From: Staphylococcus delphini
GTDB lineage: Bacteria > Bacillota > Bacilli > Staphylococcales > Staphylococcaceae
Assembly (NCBI RefSeq): GCF_900636325.1
Contig: NZ_LR134263.1
Coordinates: 1,178,001-1,242,000, forward strand
Direction of reading: 5' to 3'
DNA: 64,000 nt
Made by a program: the position numbers and the translations under genes. The notes beneath the pieces are model-generated. The model saw only the letters and a program-made list of their open reading frames with translations, ran no database searches and was not told the origin of the DNA. Of this stretch, positions 37,195 to 47,106 are shown piece by piece (position 1 is the first letter of the stretch; each line of letters begins with the position of its first letter).

Positions 37195-38877
37195 ATGAGA
37201 AGAGAACAAAAGCGTTATATTCATGATATGGATACGCTTAGAACTTATTTGAAAACAGTGGATGGTTTTCGTAATTACTGGATTGGAACGACTTTTTGGG
37301 ACATTAAAAAATCAAAAAGTATTATTACAATTGAGTCTCCGCGATTCAATTTAAATGAAAAGAGTGATGTTACCTTAGTGTGGGAATTGACTCTATATGA
37401 AAGTGGTTCTTCTACTCAAATGATAGACGACTTCTTCGCACAGCCTTTGACTGAATTGATATTAGATGATAACAGAATAAAGTTTCAATTTGCTGAAGGC
37501 TATTATAGTTTTAAATTTGGCGCATTAAGTTTAAGAGTTCCAATTAGATCTAAAGAGGATTCTTATTTAGAAATTCAACGAGTTAACCTAGAGTATTTTT
37601 TAAATTTATTGAATAATGGTTTAAAACTTGATAATTTAGCTTTTTCATTTAAAAGCGATAATAATGATATTTGCTGTTTTATCGGCTGTATGAATTGGGG
37701 AGAAATCGCTTATTCAGAATTATTTTCAGGCTATTCAGAATTAAAAGCGTTTGAAAATATTGAAGAAATGTTTAATTCAAAAATTTTTAATGGGAAGTCG
37801 TTGAAAGAACGATGGCCAGAAGTGGTGATTGACAATATAAATGGTATGCCATTTGGTGATTGGTTGACTCAATTTAATGAGGGCCTAAAAATCAATCTTT
37901 ATGAAAAAAATGACAAAATTATAATCAATGGTGTGGAATTAGATGGTTGGATAGATCAAAGTAAAAATTGTCATACTTGTGGAGTAAGTGCATGCTATTT
38001 CTTTGATTTTGATGCATATTGTTGTCCGACATGTAATATTTGGTTAACTAATGATGTTGGTTTTGAGAAACGACCACTTGAGCCGGAGTTATTATGGAAG
38101 CCCAATAAGCTATTACCATTTTGTCATGTTAGATTTTCTCCATATAAAAAGGTTTATACGTATTATAATCCAGAACAAAATCTTTCTCCTTGGGAATGGG
38201 TTTTAGTCCCTGTAGGTAAAAATGACATTGAAAGAGAAGCACAAGTGATTAAAGCTTTTAAAAGTCCAGCTCACCAACCACCAATTTCTCTTAATAAAGT
38301 GAAGTCAGTTTTGCAAAAGTTACCGAGTCTTGCTGATGAAGTATCGGAAACATTAAATGAATTACTTGAAAAGGGAAGGGTATGTGATCTTTCGAGTAAA
38401 AAAAATTTAGTAGATCCCAAAGACCCTTATGATGTTCTAAAAACACCTTTAGGGCATTTTTGGTTAGAGTTAAATAATCAGCCCATTCAAATGTCTATTA
38501 ATGCTATATATCCGAAACGAAATACGATACTTTTTGTTGAAGGTGTTTACCAGATAAAACCTTACAGTCATGAATTTGAGGATTTTCAACACCTCAAAAT
38601 TTGTACAGATGTCAATATTAGAAAAGCCAGATACATTGACCGATTTGGAGACAATATAAATGACGGTGCTCGTTGGCAAATAGGAAAATATGAATTGGGA
38701 ATAGCGGCACGAGTTACAGAATGTGTAAAAAGTGATGTAAAAGCAATTGCTATGAAAATACCTTATTATTTTAAATGGAATAAAAAGCATAAGGAAATGT
38801 ATGGATTTACAGTTGTTTGGCAATATTACAAGTCGGATATCAATCACAACTTTTTTTGGCACTTTTATTGGTTTTAG
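37195..38877 (+). CDS. 560-residue protein of unknown function with a cysteine cluster
   Basis: I do not recognise this protein. The start at 37195 follows GGAGG. Residues 1-250 are mixed alpha/beta without a known motif. A likely zinc site follows at about 258-284 (CHTCGVSAC, then CCPTCN). Next (about 308-355) comes a stretch HVRFSPYKKVYTYY..WEWVLVPVG, which looks like a small SH3-like barrel seen in other Firmicute proteins of unknown role. No signal peptide or membrane helix. It interrupts the usual run from ytmA to pckA and is A+T-richer than its neighbours, which suggests acquisition. It stands alone on the plus strand. Confidence 0.7.
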   Translation: MRREQKRYIHDMDTLRTYLKTVDGFRNYWIGTTFWDIKKSKSIITIESPRFNLNEKSDVTLVWELTLYESGSSTQMIDDFFAQPLTELILDDNRIKFQFAEGYYSFKFGALSLRVPIRSKEDSYLEIQRVNLEYFLNLLNNGLKLDNLAFSFKSDNNDICCFIGCMNWGEIAYSELFSGYSELKAFENIEEMFNSKIFNGKSLKERWPEVVIDNINGMPFGDWLTQFNEGLKINLYEKNDKIIINGVELDGWIDQSKNCHTCGVSACYFFDFDAYCCPTCNIWLTNDVGFEKRPLEPELLWKPNKLLPFCHVRFSPYKKVYTYYNPEQNLSPWEWVLVPVGKNDIEREAQVIKAFKSPAHQPPISLNKVKSVLQKLPSLADEVSETLNELLEKGRVCDLSSKKNLVDPKDPYDVLKTPLGHFWLELNNQPIQMSINAIYPKRNTILFVEGVYQIKPYSHEFEDFQHLKICTDVNIRKARYIDRFGDNINDGARWQIGKYELGIAARVTECVKSDVKAIAMKIPYYFKWNKKHKEMYGFTVVWQYYKSDINHNFFWHFYWF

Positions 38878-38997
38878 AATGATTTAAGTACATTGCTACG
38901 ATTTGATGTAATAAAAAGGGGGGTATGTGATATTCTAGGTCGCGTCAGTGCTTCATAAGAATAGATAGGTACTAAAACAGCTCAGTTTCAACCAAAT

Positions 38998-39047
38998 AAA
39001 AAGTAGTGTCATCTCTTGTTGAACAAGAAATGAACACTACTTTTTTT
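38998..39047. terminator. terminator between the orphan gene and pckA
   Basis: AAAAAGTAGTGT pairs with ACACTACTTTTT around a loop that itself pairs (CTTGTT/AACAAG). A-run and T-run flanks suit both converging genes. Confidence 0.88.
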
Positions 39048-39063
39048 CATGCTATTTTATTGA

Positions 39064-40644
39064 TTAACCTTTAAATCCACCAGCTTCTTCTAATTGTTGT
39101 GCTTCTTCGCCAAATTTTTTGAAGTTTTCTTTAAAGCGACTGACAAGGTTTTGTGCTTGTTCTTCGTATGCAGCTGGATCTGTCCACGCATTTTTAGGTT
39201 GTAAAATCGTTGTTGGGACATCTTCAATTTCAGTTGGAATCGATAAACCGAAAATGTCGTCTTTTTCAAATGTAGCTGTTTTTAATTTACCGTTAATTGC
39301 GTCATTGACCATTTTACGTGTGTATTTTAATTGGATGCGGTTACCGACGCCATATTGGCCACCTGTCCAACCTGTGTTGACAAGATATACATCTACATCG
39401 TGTTTGTCGATTAAGTCTCCTAACAATTCAGCGTAGACTTCTGCACGTAATGGTAAGAATGGTGCACCAAAACATGTTGAGAATGATGGTTGTGGCTCTG
39501 TAATACCACGTTCTGTACCTGCTAACTTAGATGTAAAACCACTTAAGAAATGATACATCGCTTGGTCTTTATCTAATTTTGAAATCGGTGGCAGTACGCC
39601 GAACGCATCTGCTGTTAAGAAAATAATCGTATTTGGATGTGATGCTTTGGAAGGTAACACAATGTTATCAATATAGTTGATCGGATATGCGGCACGTGTA
39701 TTTTCAGTATATTTGTTGTCATCAAAATCAATGTGACCGTGCGTATCAACGACTAAGTTTTCGAGCACAGTACCATAACGGATGGCGTCAAAAATTTGTG
39801 GTTCTTTTTCAGCTGAAAGATTAATGGCTTTCGCATAGCAACCGCCTTCGATATTAAAGACACCATTTTCATTCCAACCGTGCTCATCATCACCGATTAA
39901 TTTACGATTTGGATCCGCTGAAAGTGTCGTTTTACCTGTACCAGAAAGGCCGAAGAATAATGCGACGTCTCCTTTATTTCCTACATTAGCAGAGCAGTGC
40001 ATACTCATAATACCTTGTTGTGGCAATAAATAGTTCATGATAGAGAACACGGATTTTTTCATTTCTCCAGCGTATTCTGTACCACCGATTAAAATGATTT
40101 TATGTTTGAATGAAATGATGACAAATGTTTCAGAACGTGTGCCGTCTACTTCAGGATCAGCTTTAAATCGCGGTGCAGAAATAATGGTAAAATCCGCTTT
40201 AATTTTGGATGCTTCTTCTTTTGAAGTTGGCTTAATAAATAAGTTTTGAGCAAATAGATTATGCCATGCAAATTCGTTGATGACTGTGAGTTTTAGTTGT
40301 GATTCTTGGTCGCTACCTGCATAGCCATTGAATACGAACAATTCGTCTCTTTCGTCTAAGTACTTCACAACTTTATTATAAAGATTCAAGAATTTCTCTT
40401 CTGAAATCGGTTGGTTAATCGCTCCCCAATCGATATCGTCTTTAACTTGCGGATTATCAACAATAAATTTATCTTTTGGAGAACGCCCCGTATATTCTCC
40501 GGTTTTTGCGTTGATTGCACCTAATTCTGTCAGTTCGGCTTCATTTCTTTTTAAAATTTTGTTGTACAATTCAGTCGTTGTGAGTTGAAAATGTGAACTC
40601 GGCTTGTTAGCTACTGTTTCAATCGCATGTTTGTCGAATGACAT
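39064..40644 (-). CDS. pckA: phosphoenolpyruvate carboxykinase (ATP)
   Basis: A 526-residue gluconeogenic enzyme turning oxaloacetate and ATP into phosphoenolpyruvate. The P-loop [11 protein letters not shown] lies near residue 237 and the metal site IGDDEHGW near 259; RSPKDKF near the N-terminus binds oxaloacetate. The start at 40644 follows TTGGAGGG; ten earlier in-frame codons overlap that site. Divergent from metK. A cre-like palindrome lies 31 bases upstream. Confidence 0.96.
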   Translation of the reverse strand: MSFDKHAIETVANKPSSHFQLTTTELYNKILKRNEAELTELGAINAKTGEYTGRSPKDKFIVDNPQVKDDIDWGAINQPISEEKFLNLYNKVVKYLDERDELFVFNGYAGSDQESQLKLTVINEFAWHNLFAQNLFIKPTSKEEASKIKADFTIISAPRFKADPEVDGTRSETFVIISFKHKIILIGGTEYAGEMKKSVFSIMNYLLPQQGIMSMHCSANVGNKGDVALFFGLSGTGKTTLSADPNRKLIGDDEHGWNENGVFNIEGGCYAKAINLSAEKEPQIFDAIRYGTVLENLVVDTHGHIDFDDNKYTENTRAAYPINYIDNIVLPSKASHPNTIIFLTADAFGVLPPISKLDKDQAMYHFLSGFTSKLAGTERGITEPQPSFSTCFGAPFLPLRAEVYAELLGDLIDKHDVDVYLVNTGWTGGQYGVGNRIQLKYTRKMVNDAINGKLKTATFEKDDIFGLSIPTEIEDVPTTILQPKNAWTDPAAYEEQAQNLVSRFKENFKKFGEEAQQLEEAGGFKG

Positions 40645-40674
40645 GATAATATCCCTCCAAAGTAATTTCGGCAA

Positions 40675-40688
40675 TGTAAGCCTTTACA
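40675..40688. promoter_or_regulatory. cre-like palindrome in the pckA leader
   Basis: TGTAAGCCTTTACA (minus strand TGTAAAGGCTTACA) differs from the cre consensus at one central base. It lies between a TATACT -10-like box near 40700 and the start codon, a position for road-block repression by glucose. Confidence 0.5.
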
Positions 40689-40848
40689 ATTCAAGAGTAT
40701 AACATATTCGTTAAATAATCCCTACTCAATTAAGAAAAAAATTAAGATAAAATAAAGAAAGTAAAGTAATGTTACACCAAAGTAGAAAAATAAATGTAAA
40801 TGACAAAGGTATTTCTAACATCATTTTGAAAAGACCAGTAAGATGAAA

Positions 40849-40877
40849 TTGACATCACCCATAAAGTTTTGTAATAT
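40849..40877 (+). promoter_or_regulatory. metK promoter
   Basis: TTGACA at 40849-40854 and TAATAT at 40872-40877 with a 17-base spacer, just before the SAM riboswitch. Confidence 0.75.
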
Positions 40878-40890
40878 GATTTTAACGGAT

Positions 40891-41005
40891 TCTCTTATCC
40901 TGAGTGGTGGAGGGACATGGACCCAATGAAACCCAGCAACCTCTTTTAACGAAGAAAGGTGCCAAACCGTTTGCAGACACAATACTTGTCTGAACGATAA
41001 GAGCG
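40891..41005 (+). promoter_or_regulatory. SAM-I riboswitch (S-box)
   Basis: A classic S-box: closing stem CTCTTATC/GATAAGAG, then GAGTGGTGGAGGGACATGGACC, CAATGAAACCCAGCAACC and AAGGTGCCAA. It binds S-adenosylmethionine and favours the terminator that follows, so metK is shut when SAM is plentiful. Confidence 0.96.
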
Positions 41006-41015
41006 AATGGACGTT

Positions 41016-41057
41016 AGAGCCTTCACTCTATTTTATAGTGTTGAAAGGCTCTTTTTT
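41016..41057 (+). terminator. SAM riboswitch-controlled terminator
   Basis: AGAGCCTTCA..CACTAT-type arm pairs with ATAGTG..GAAAGGCTCT, then TTTTTT. The left arm adjoins the riboswitch closing stem. Confidence 0.88.
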
Positions 41058-41108
41058 ATTGAGCTCAGATAGAGAATGTTCGTAATACATAATAAAAAGG
41101 AGTTTACT

Positions 41109-42308
41109 ATGACATATAACAGACGTTTATTCACTTCAGAATCAGTTACTGAAGGTCATCCAGATAAAATTGCAGACCAAATTTCAGATGCAATTTTAGA
41201 TGAAATTTTAAAAGGAGATCCGAATGCGCGTGTAGCTTGTGAGACGACGGTTACGACAGGGATGGCTTTAATCGTTGGTGAAATTACGACGTCAACTTAT
41301 GTTGATATTCCAAAAGTCGTTCGTGAAACTGTCAAAGAAATTGGTTATACACGTGCAAAATACGGCTATGACTACAAAACGATGTCAGTGTTAACAGCGA
41401 TTGATGAACAATCACCTGACATTGCACAAGGGGTCGACCGTGCGTTAGAATACCGTGAAGCAGGAAACGAAGAAGTATTAAACACAGGTGCCGGTGACCA
41501 AGGCTTAATGTTTGGTTTCGCGACGAATGAAACAGACACATTCATGCCATTACCGATTGACTTGTCACATAAATTGTCGAAACGTTTATCAGAAGTACGT
41601 AAAAACGGTACTTTAGATTATTTACGTCCAGATGGAAAAGTCCAAGTGACTGTGGAATATGATGAAAACAATCAACCGAAACGCATTGATACGATAGTGA
41701 TATCAACGCAGCATCATGAAGAAATTGAACTTGAAAAAATCCAAAATGACATTAAAACATTTGTCATTTATCCAACTGTAGATGAACAACTGTTAGATGA
41801 AGAAACAAAATTTTTCATTAATCCTACAGGTCGTTTCGTCATTGGTGGGCCACAAGGGGACGCAGGTCTAACGGGTCGTAAAATTATAGTCGACACGTAT
41901 GGTGGCTATGCACGTCATGGTGGCGGTGCATTCTCTGGTAAGGATCCGACAAAAGTAGACCGTTCAGCTGCGTATGCGGCACGTTATGTGGCTAAAAACA
42001 TTGTAGCAGCTCACTTCGCTGACAAATGTGAAGTTCAATTGGCTTATGCGATTGGAGTAGCACAACCTGTTTCGATTGCTATTGATACATTTGGTACAGG
42101 TAAAGTAAGCGAAAATGTGTTAATCGAAGCGGTAAGACAAAACTTTGATTTACGCCCAGCAGGTATTATTCAAATGTTAGATTTACAAAAGCCAATTTAT
42201 AAACAAACTGCGGCGTACGGTCACTTTGGTCGTAACGATGTACAATTGCCATGGGAACGTACAGATAAAATTGAAGTTTTACAAGAAACAGTGAAGACAT
42301 TAAAATAA
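41109..42308 (+). CDS. metK: S-adenosylmethionine synthase MetK
   Basis: A 399-residue enzyme joining ATP and methionine to make [15 protein letters not shown] near residue 119 and [16 protein letters not shown] near 263 are the two family signatures; [13 protein letters not shown] opens the protein. AAAAAGGAG precedes the ATG at 41109. Expression is under the SAM-I riboswitch upstream, giving end-product control. Confidence 0.97.
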   Translation: MTYNRRLFTSESVTEGHPDKIADQISDAILDEILKGDPNARVACETTVTTGMALIVGEITTSTYVDIPKVVRETVKEIGYTRAKYGYDYKTMSVLTAIDEQSPDIAQGVDRALEYREAGNEEVLNTGAGDQGLMFGFATNETDTFMPLPIDLSHKLSKRLSEVRKNGTLDYLRPDGKVQVTVEYDENNQPKRIDTIVISTQHHEEIELEKIQNDIKTFVIYPTVDEQLLDEETKFFINPTGRFVIGGPQGDAGLTGRKIIVDTYGGYARHGGGAFSGKDPTKVDRSAAYAARYVAKNIVAAHFADKCEVQLAYAIGVAQPVSIAIDTFGTGKVSENVLIEAVRQNFDLRPAGIIQMLDLQKPIYKQTAAYGHFGRNDVQLPWERTDKIEVLQETVKTLK

Positions 42309-42395
42309 ATTTCTTGATGATAACTATCGCTAATTTTATAGTTATTTAATATAATAGAAATAACTGTAGAAAAGTGATAAAGGAAGGTATTGCTC

Positions 42396-43307
42396 ATGAC
42401 ACAATTTGGTCCAATGGAAATCGGCCTCATTGCTGCGATTGTTGTAGCAGCATTATTCTTTATTTTGTTCTTAGTGGCATTGAAAAGCAAAAAGAAGGCG
42501 AAAGAAACTTATGCGAATCAATATCAAACAAAACAAGATAAATTAACACACGAACATCAAGAAGAACTTGAAAAAGTCCGCATCGACAAGAAAAAAGCTG
42601 AAACACGTCATAAAGAAGAATACGAAACAATGGTATCTTCTAAAAACAGAGAAATCGATGCACTGAAACTATTCTCTAAAAATCATAGTGAATACGTGAC
42701 AGATATGCGTTTACTTGGCATTCGTGAGCGTTTAGTCAAAGAAAAGAGAATCCGTCCAGAAGATATGCATATCATGGCGAATATCTTTTTACCGACGAAT
42801 GATTTAGAAGACATTACACGTGTCAGTCATCTCGTTTTAACACGCACAGGCCTTTATGTAATTGATTCAGAATTGTTAAAAGGGCATGTTTATCAAGGCA
42901 TCAGTCAACAGCAGTTTTCTGACAATCCAATGATGGAACAAGTGTTTAAAACGTTGAACTTAAGCCCACAATCGCCGCAAACCGTTGTGTTAGATCAAAG
43001 CGACGCATCTCACAATGCATTGTCAGTGGTAGATTACACAAACCGTTTAGCGCATGTGGAAGCGTTAGCTGTGAAGTTACAACACGAGTTGGATTTGAAA
43101 TATACACCAACACCGATTTTATATTTCAATCCGCGTCATGAAGATGATGTCACAATTTCAAATTATGCGTCACAAGGTGTTACAAAAGTATTGGTAGGTC
43201 CGGAACAGTTGAATGAGTTTTTCAATCGCTTTGTGTTCCACGGACGTATTCAGTATGATGTGAACGATTTACAAAATATTATGGACGAAATTGAATCATT
43301 TAATTAA
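42396..43307 (+). CDS. membrane-anchored coiled-coil protein, NERD-like
   Basis: A 303-residue protein: one N-terminal helix (about residues 8-30), a charged coiled coil (about 33-90, many lysine and glutamate residues) and a cytoplasmic domain with HLVLTRTGLYVIDSELLKG, which resembles the core of nuclease-related (NERD) domains. The full catalytic set is not clear. The start at 42396 follows AAAGGAAGG. It follows metK in other staphylococci too. Function unknown. Confidence 0.7.
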   Translation: MTQFGPMEIGLIAAIVVAALFFILFLVALKSKKKAKETYANQYQTKQDKLTHEHQEELEKVRIDKKKAETRHKEEYETMVSSKNREIDALKLFSKNHSEYVTDMRLLGIRERLVKEKRIRPEDMHIMANIFLPTNDLEDITRVSHLVLTRTGLYVIDSELLKGHVYQGISQQQFSDNPMMEQVFKTLNLSPQSPQTVVLDQSDASHNALSVVDYTNRLAHVEALAVKLQHELDLKYTPTPILYFNPRHEDDVTISNYASQGVTKVLVGPEQLNEFFNRFVFHGRIQYDVNDLQNIMDEIESFN

Positions 43308-43314
43308 ATATCCT

Positions 43315-43345
43315 TAGGGCTGGAGTGTGATCTCCGGCTCTTTTT
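43315..43345 (+). terminator. terminator after the NERD-like gene
   Basis: AGGGCTGGAG pairs with CTCCGGCTC(T), with TTTTTATTTT downstream. Confidence 0.75.
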
Positions 43346-43448
43346 ATTTTGTTTGGGTGGGTGATATTCTATATTTTAGGTTGTATTGATTGCGCAATAA
43401 CGCCACGATTCGATACGATAGGGTTAGATTACAAAGGAGCGATGACAT

Positions 43449-44285
43449 ATGAAACATGTAACATTTTACAATGGCAATCAAATGCCGCAAGTGGGTTTAG
43501 GCGTCTTTCGAGTTGAAAACAATGATACTGCAAAAGAAGCGGTTAAACATGCGATTAAAAGTGGTTACCGTAGTATTGATACTGCGATGATTTACCAAAA
43601 TGAAGAAAAAGTGGGCGAGGGGATTCGCGAAGCTTTAGCGGAAACGGATTTAACGCGCGAAGATTTGTTTATTACGTCAAAATTATGGTTATCTGATTAC
43701 GGTCGTGAAAATGTTGCAGCGGCTTATCAGGCTTCATTAGACCGCCTAGGACTCGACTACTTAGATTTGTATTTAGTGCATTGGCCAGGTTTAGATGAAG
43801 ATGTCATGATTGATACGTGGAAAGGGATGGAAGATCTATATCACGATCAAAAAGTGAAAAATATCGGTGTAAGTAACTTTAATGTAGAACATTTGGATAA
43901 GTTATTAGCAACTTCACGGATTAAACCGGTCATTAACCAAGTGGAATTCCACCCATATTTAACGCAAAAACGTTTACGCGTATATTTAGAAGCGCAAAAT
44001 ATCCATATGGAATCTTGGTCACCATTAATGAACGCACAAATTTTAGAAGATGATACTGTGAAGCAAGTGGCTGCTGAAGTCGGTAAGTCACCAGCACAAG
44101 TGATTATTCGTTGGAACGTGCAACATGGTGTTGTGACAATTCCGAAGTCAATCACACCAAGTCGTATTGAAGAGAATTTAAACGTATTTGACTTTGAATT
44201 ATCGCTGGGCCAAATGGAAGCTTTAGATGGATTGAATGAAGATCGTCGCATTGGCCCTGATCCATTACATTTTGATGGAAAGTAA
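43449..44285 (+). CDS. aldo/keto reductase
   Basis: A 278-residue NADPH-dependent reductase. The tetrad is present: aspartate and tyrosine in SIDTAMIYQNE, lysine in TSKLW and histidine in LVHWPG. The cofactor region IPKSITPSRIEENL is near the C-terminus. Similar to the diketogulonate/glyoxal reductase group (YvgN, YtbE); the physiological substrate is not evident. Terminator 55 bases downstream. Confidence 0.88.
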   Translation: MKHVTFYNGNQMPQVGLGVFRVENNDTAKEAVKHAIKSGYRSIDTAMIYQNEEKVGEGIREALAETDLTREDLFITSKLWLSDYGRENVAAAYQASLDRLGLDYLDLYLVHWPGLDEDVMIDTWKGMEDLYHDQKVKNIGVSNFNVEHLDKLLATSRIKPVINQVEFHPYLTQKRLRVYLEAQNIHMESWSPLMNAQILEDDTVKQVAAEVGKSPAQVIIRWNVQHGVVTIPKSITPSRIEENLNVFDFELSLGQMEALDGLNEDRRIGPDPLHFDGK

Positions 44286-44340
44286 TGGTCGACATTTTTT
44301 CGTCAATATTAATTTTTGATATATTAAACATACTAAGATT

Positions 44341-44387
44341 AGCTGTGAAGAAATTTATGACGATAGATTTCTTCACAGCTATTTTTT
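44341..44387 (+). terminator. terminator of the aldo/keto reductase gene
   Basis: AGCTGTGAAGAAAT pairs with ATTTCTTCACAGCT, then ATTTTTT. Confidence 0.9.
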
Positions 44388-44392
44388 ATAGT

Positions 44393-44572
44393 TGTAGAGA
44401 GAAGTAGATCGAGCAGCTCCGTGGATCTTTGAATCCGTAAAATAAACTGATCAGCTTTACTCTCCTTTTGAAATTCGATTGAAGTATGTTGGGTTCTAGA
44501 AACCGTGTATAGGAAAATGAAATGAAAAAGGCTAAGTAAAGTTAAAATCTTCTCAATTCAATAAAGAAAGGT
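44393..44572 (+). ncRNA. candidate bridge RNA region of the IS110 element
   Basis: IS110-type recombinases use a structured RNA encoded beside the transposase, usually upstream in the IS110 subgroup. This 180-base non-coding stretch has local pairing (GGAT/ATCC at 44423-44437, GAGAG with CTCTC, AGCAGCT/AGCTTT) but I cannot fix its loops by eye. The RNA is inferred from the family. Confidence 0.4.
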
Positions 44573-45781
44573 ATGATTTTTATCAACTGTTTAGGCATTG
44601 ATGTAAGTAAGTCAGAAAGTGTGGTCGCACATTATAAGGATGAAGTTTTGGTTAAAGAATTGGTCATTCAAAATAATCAAAATGGCTATCGTCATCTTGA
44701 AAATTATATCAAGCATCTTGATTCCCTATTTATCCTCTTTGAATCAACAGGTATTTATTCAAGGGGCATGAAACGCTTCTGTACAGTTCACAAAATAGAT
44801 TACTTAGAAATGAATCCCCTAGAAGCCAAGTTCAAAATGAGTTCATTAAGATCATGGAAAACAGATAAATCAGACGCACATAAACTTGCACTTCTTGCCT
44901 TTAGAATGAAAGATTCAAAGGTACAACGTCAGTCCGAAGAGATATACTTTGAACTGAGAGAACGTGCACGCTTTCACTTAGAAATGGAGACGAACCAAAA
45001 TCGTCTCAAAGTTGAGTTAGTCGAAACACTACATCAAACATTTCCAGGGTTAGAAAAGTTATTTACTAACAGATATTCAAAAATCGCATTAAATATAGCT
45101 AAAACATTCCCTCATCCTGATTATGTAAGCATGTTGTCTGATGATGAATTAGTCGAAAAAGTGCTTCATTCAACTGATAAAGGCATTTCAGTTAATAAAG
45201 CTCACAAGTATGTCCAAAAATTAATTGAGATCAAGAATAATACTTTTCCGAATGTGGACAAGTCTTCTTTTCTCATAAAAAAAGTCCAATACCTATGTGA
45301 CAAACTGCTTATTGCGATAGAAGAAAAGAAAGTATTTGATCAGGAAATGATTGATCTAGCAAAAAATACGACTGAGTTTGAAAACATTATTTCAATTCCT
45401 GGCATCGGAGAACTCACAGCTGCATTGCTTATTGGGGAGCTTGGTGATATTAGAAATTTTAAAACAAATAAACAATTGAATGCATTTGTAGGTATTGATA
45501 TTAAACGGTATCAATCAGGAACTTCAAAAAGTAGGGATACGATCAACAAAAGAGGAAATAAAAAAGCAAGACGTTTATTGTACTTAATCATTATGAACAT
45601 TATTAGGGGAAGAAATCATTATCAAAGCCATATTGTGGATTATTATTACAAATTAAGAGAGCAGCCTCATGGGAAACCCCACAAGACTGCCGTAATAGCG
45701 AGTATCAATCGCTTATTAAAGACCATTCACTACTTGATAGTCAATGATAAATTATATGATTATCAGAAAGCACCACACTAA
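44573..45781 (+). CDS. IS110-family DEDD transposase
   Basis: A full-length, 402-residue recombinase. The N-terminal RuvC-like domain opens with GIDVSKSESV and holds FESTGIYS, KTDKSDAHKLALLA; the C-terminal Tnp2 domain has IPGIGELTAALLIGELGDI and the serine-region YQSGTSKSRDTINKRGNKKARR. It cuts and rejoins DNA at a circular intermediate under guidance of its bridge RNA. AAAGAAAGGT precedes the ATG, spaced tightly. No frameshift, so it may be active. Confidence 0.93.
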   Translation: MIFINCLGIDVSKSESVVAHYKDEVLVKELVIQNNQNGYRHLENYIKHLDSLFILFESTGIYSRGMKRFCTVHKIDYLEMNPLEAKFKMSSLRSWKTDKSDAHKLALLAFRMKDSKVQRQSEEIYFELRERARFHLEMETNQNRLKVELVETLHQTFPGLEKLFTNRYSKIALNIAKTFPHPDYVSMLSDDELVEKVLHSTDKGISVNKAHKYVQKLIEIKNNTFPNVDKSSFLIKKVQYLCDKLLIAIEEKKVFDQEMIDLAKNTTEFENIISIPGIGELTAALLIGELGDIRNFKTNKQLNAFVGIDIKRYQSGTSKSRDTINKRGNKKARRLLYLIIMNIIRGRNHYQSHIVDYYYKLREQPHGKPHKTAVIASINRLLKTIHYLIVNDKLYDYQKAPH

Positions 45782-45893
45782 CGAAACCATATAATCATAT
45801 ACATCATAACACCTTATTCAAAAAAGTAAAAATTGGACGGTTTAGTTCAGTAATGTCATTTTTAATTAACACGCCCTTGACAAATCGTAGGAT

Positions 45894-45927
45894 AAGGAGC
45901 TGAGACATTAAGATTCCTCAGCTCCTT
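45894..45927. terminator. hairpin right of the IS110 element
   Basis: AAGGAGCTGAG pairs perfectly with CTCAGCTCCTT over a 12-base loop. The GCTGAGACATTAA sequence in it recalls the flanks of the repeat copies nearby. Confidence 0.7.
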
Positions 45928-46035
45928 TACTATATTTTGTTGTGTATACCGAGGGATGGGGCTTGAAAAAATTAAGCCTCAATCCATTCATAGGTTGATG
46001 GTTCATTAATGACTTTAGAACAGTCGGAAAATGAT

Positions 46036-46339
46036 GGCTAATGGGATAAAAATTGATGCTATTGTTTTCTTGATTTCATAAACTTGCCCTCAGTTTCGCT
46101 GTATTTCATATAAGATTGTCCAGAGGGCTGAGACTCCTGAGGGATCAGCTGGTCCGGAAAATCCAATTCGGCTACCACGAAATGTACACTATAATCAAGC
46201 CGAATTTAGTTGTAGGGCCAGCCCCTAGGAAGAACGCGAAGCCGTGAAGGCAATCTAAAGCCACAAATCATAGGGAGGGCAAGTTTAACAAAAATATTGC
46301 ATCAATAGCATCAAAAATTTTTATGTCCTAGCTCCTTTC
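46036..46339. repeat. palindromic non-coding repeat, copy B (short form)
   Basis: About 300 bases sharing both ends with copies A and C: TGATGCTATTG..AACTTGCCCTC on the left, GAGGGCAAGTT..CAATAGCATC on the right, and inner AAGATTG/GGCAATCT arms. The centre is different: a 70-base stretch with its own inverted repeat (AATTCGGCT/AGCCGAATT). No gene inside. Confidence 0.78.
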
Positions 46340-46364
46340 CATTTATACATAAGGTTTTAAGTTT

Positions 46365-46712
46365 CTACAACTGCATGCCGATGAAGCAGAGTACAAAACA
46401 GCCGATATATTGGCATGTGCTATACCCAATGAATCGGCCCCACATTTTTGAATGCAACATTTGAAAGAGTTCCAAAGTTAATGTTGAAAATGTAGTAAAA
46501 CCACCGAGTAAACCTGTGATGATCAACAGTTTTAATTCAGGTGATAACAAAGTGAAGTGATTGAAATAGCCAATACAAAACGAACCGATAAGATTGACAA
46601 CCAACGTCGCGATAGGAAATGACGTGTTCATATAACGTGATGTGGTCACACTAATGAGGGCACGTAATACAGCTCCGATGCCACCGCCCAATGCCACTAA
46701 AAATATATTCAT
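46365..46712 (-). CDS. crcB: fluoride exporter CrcB (subunit 1)
   Basis: A 115-residue four-helix membrane protein of the Fluc/CrcB family. GGGIGAVLRALIS opens it and GLLGGFTTFSTLTLE carries the conserved phenylalanine box and sodium site. Two such proteins, in opposite topologies, make one channel that lets fluoride leave the cell. Its ATG overlaps the stop of the paralogue upstream by four bases, so the two are coupled. No fluoride riboswitch is visible upstream of the pair. Confidence 0.92.
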   Translation of the reverse strand: MNIFLVALGGGIGAVLRALISVTTSRYMNTSFPIATLVVNLIGSFCIGYFNHFTLLSPELKLLIITGLLGGFTTFSTLTLELFQMLHSKMWGRFIGYSTCQYIGCFVLCFIGMQL

Positions 46713-47074
46713 GCGCGCACACCCCCTAATTTGTAGCCTAAAAAACAACAGATGAGGCCGCCACAATAGCTGCACAATCCATATATGATTAAAGTGAACC
46801 AGTCTAACTGCTGTGCGAGTGTGACAAGTTCTAATTGAAAAGTGGAAAATGTCGTTAATGCACCTAAAAAACCTGTTGTGAGCCCTTGTTTAAGTTTCGG
46901 ATGGCCTGTGTTCCATTGATGAAGGCGTACTGTGAGATAGCCCATTAAAAAGGCACCTGACAAATTTGCAATGAAGGTGCCTATCGGTAAATGGTATCCA
47001 ATTGTTATGAAGCTCGTTTGCCATCTCAATAGTGCACCTATGCAGCCACCTAAAAAGATTAAAATATACTTCAA
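46709..47074 (-). CDS. crcB: fluoride exporter CrcB (subunit 2)
   Basis: A 121-residue Fluc paralogue of the neighbour (GGCIGALLRWQTSF, GFLGALTTFSTFQLE). TTG at 47074 is preferred because GGTGAT precedes it; TTG 47095 would add seven residues. The pair probably forms an antiparallel heterodimer. Confidence 0.9.
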   Translation of the reverse strand: MKYILIFLGGCIGALLRWQTSFITIGYHLPIGTFIANLSGAFLMGYLTVRLHQWNTGHPKLKQGLTTGFLGALTTFSTFQLELVTLAQQLDWFTLIIYGLCSYCGGLICCFLGYKLGGVRA

Positions 47075-47106
47075 AATATCACCATTTCTCTTCAAATTTC
47101 TGTATT

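Larger units (their letters stand above)
44388..45890 (+). mobile_element. IS110-family insertion sequence
   Basis: One intact transposase with about 185 bases of non-coding DNA before it and about 110 after it, between two chromosomal hairpins. IS110 elements lack clear terminal inverted repeats, so the ends are approximate. CCCTTGACAAATCGTAGG at 45874-45891 resembles the right ends of such elements; joined to the left end in the circular form, its TTGACA could act as a -35 box. Confidence 0.7.

Noticed and set aside
41332..41541. Minus-strand frames inside metK and many other genes
   Set aside because: Shadows of strongly coding genes on the other strand, without ribosome sites.
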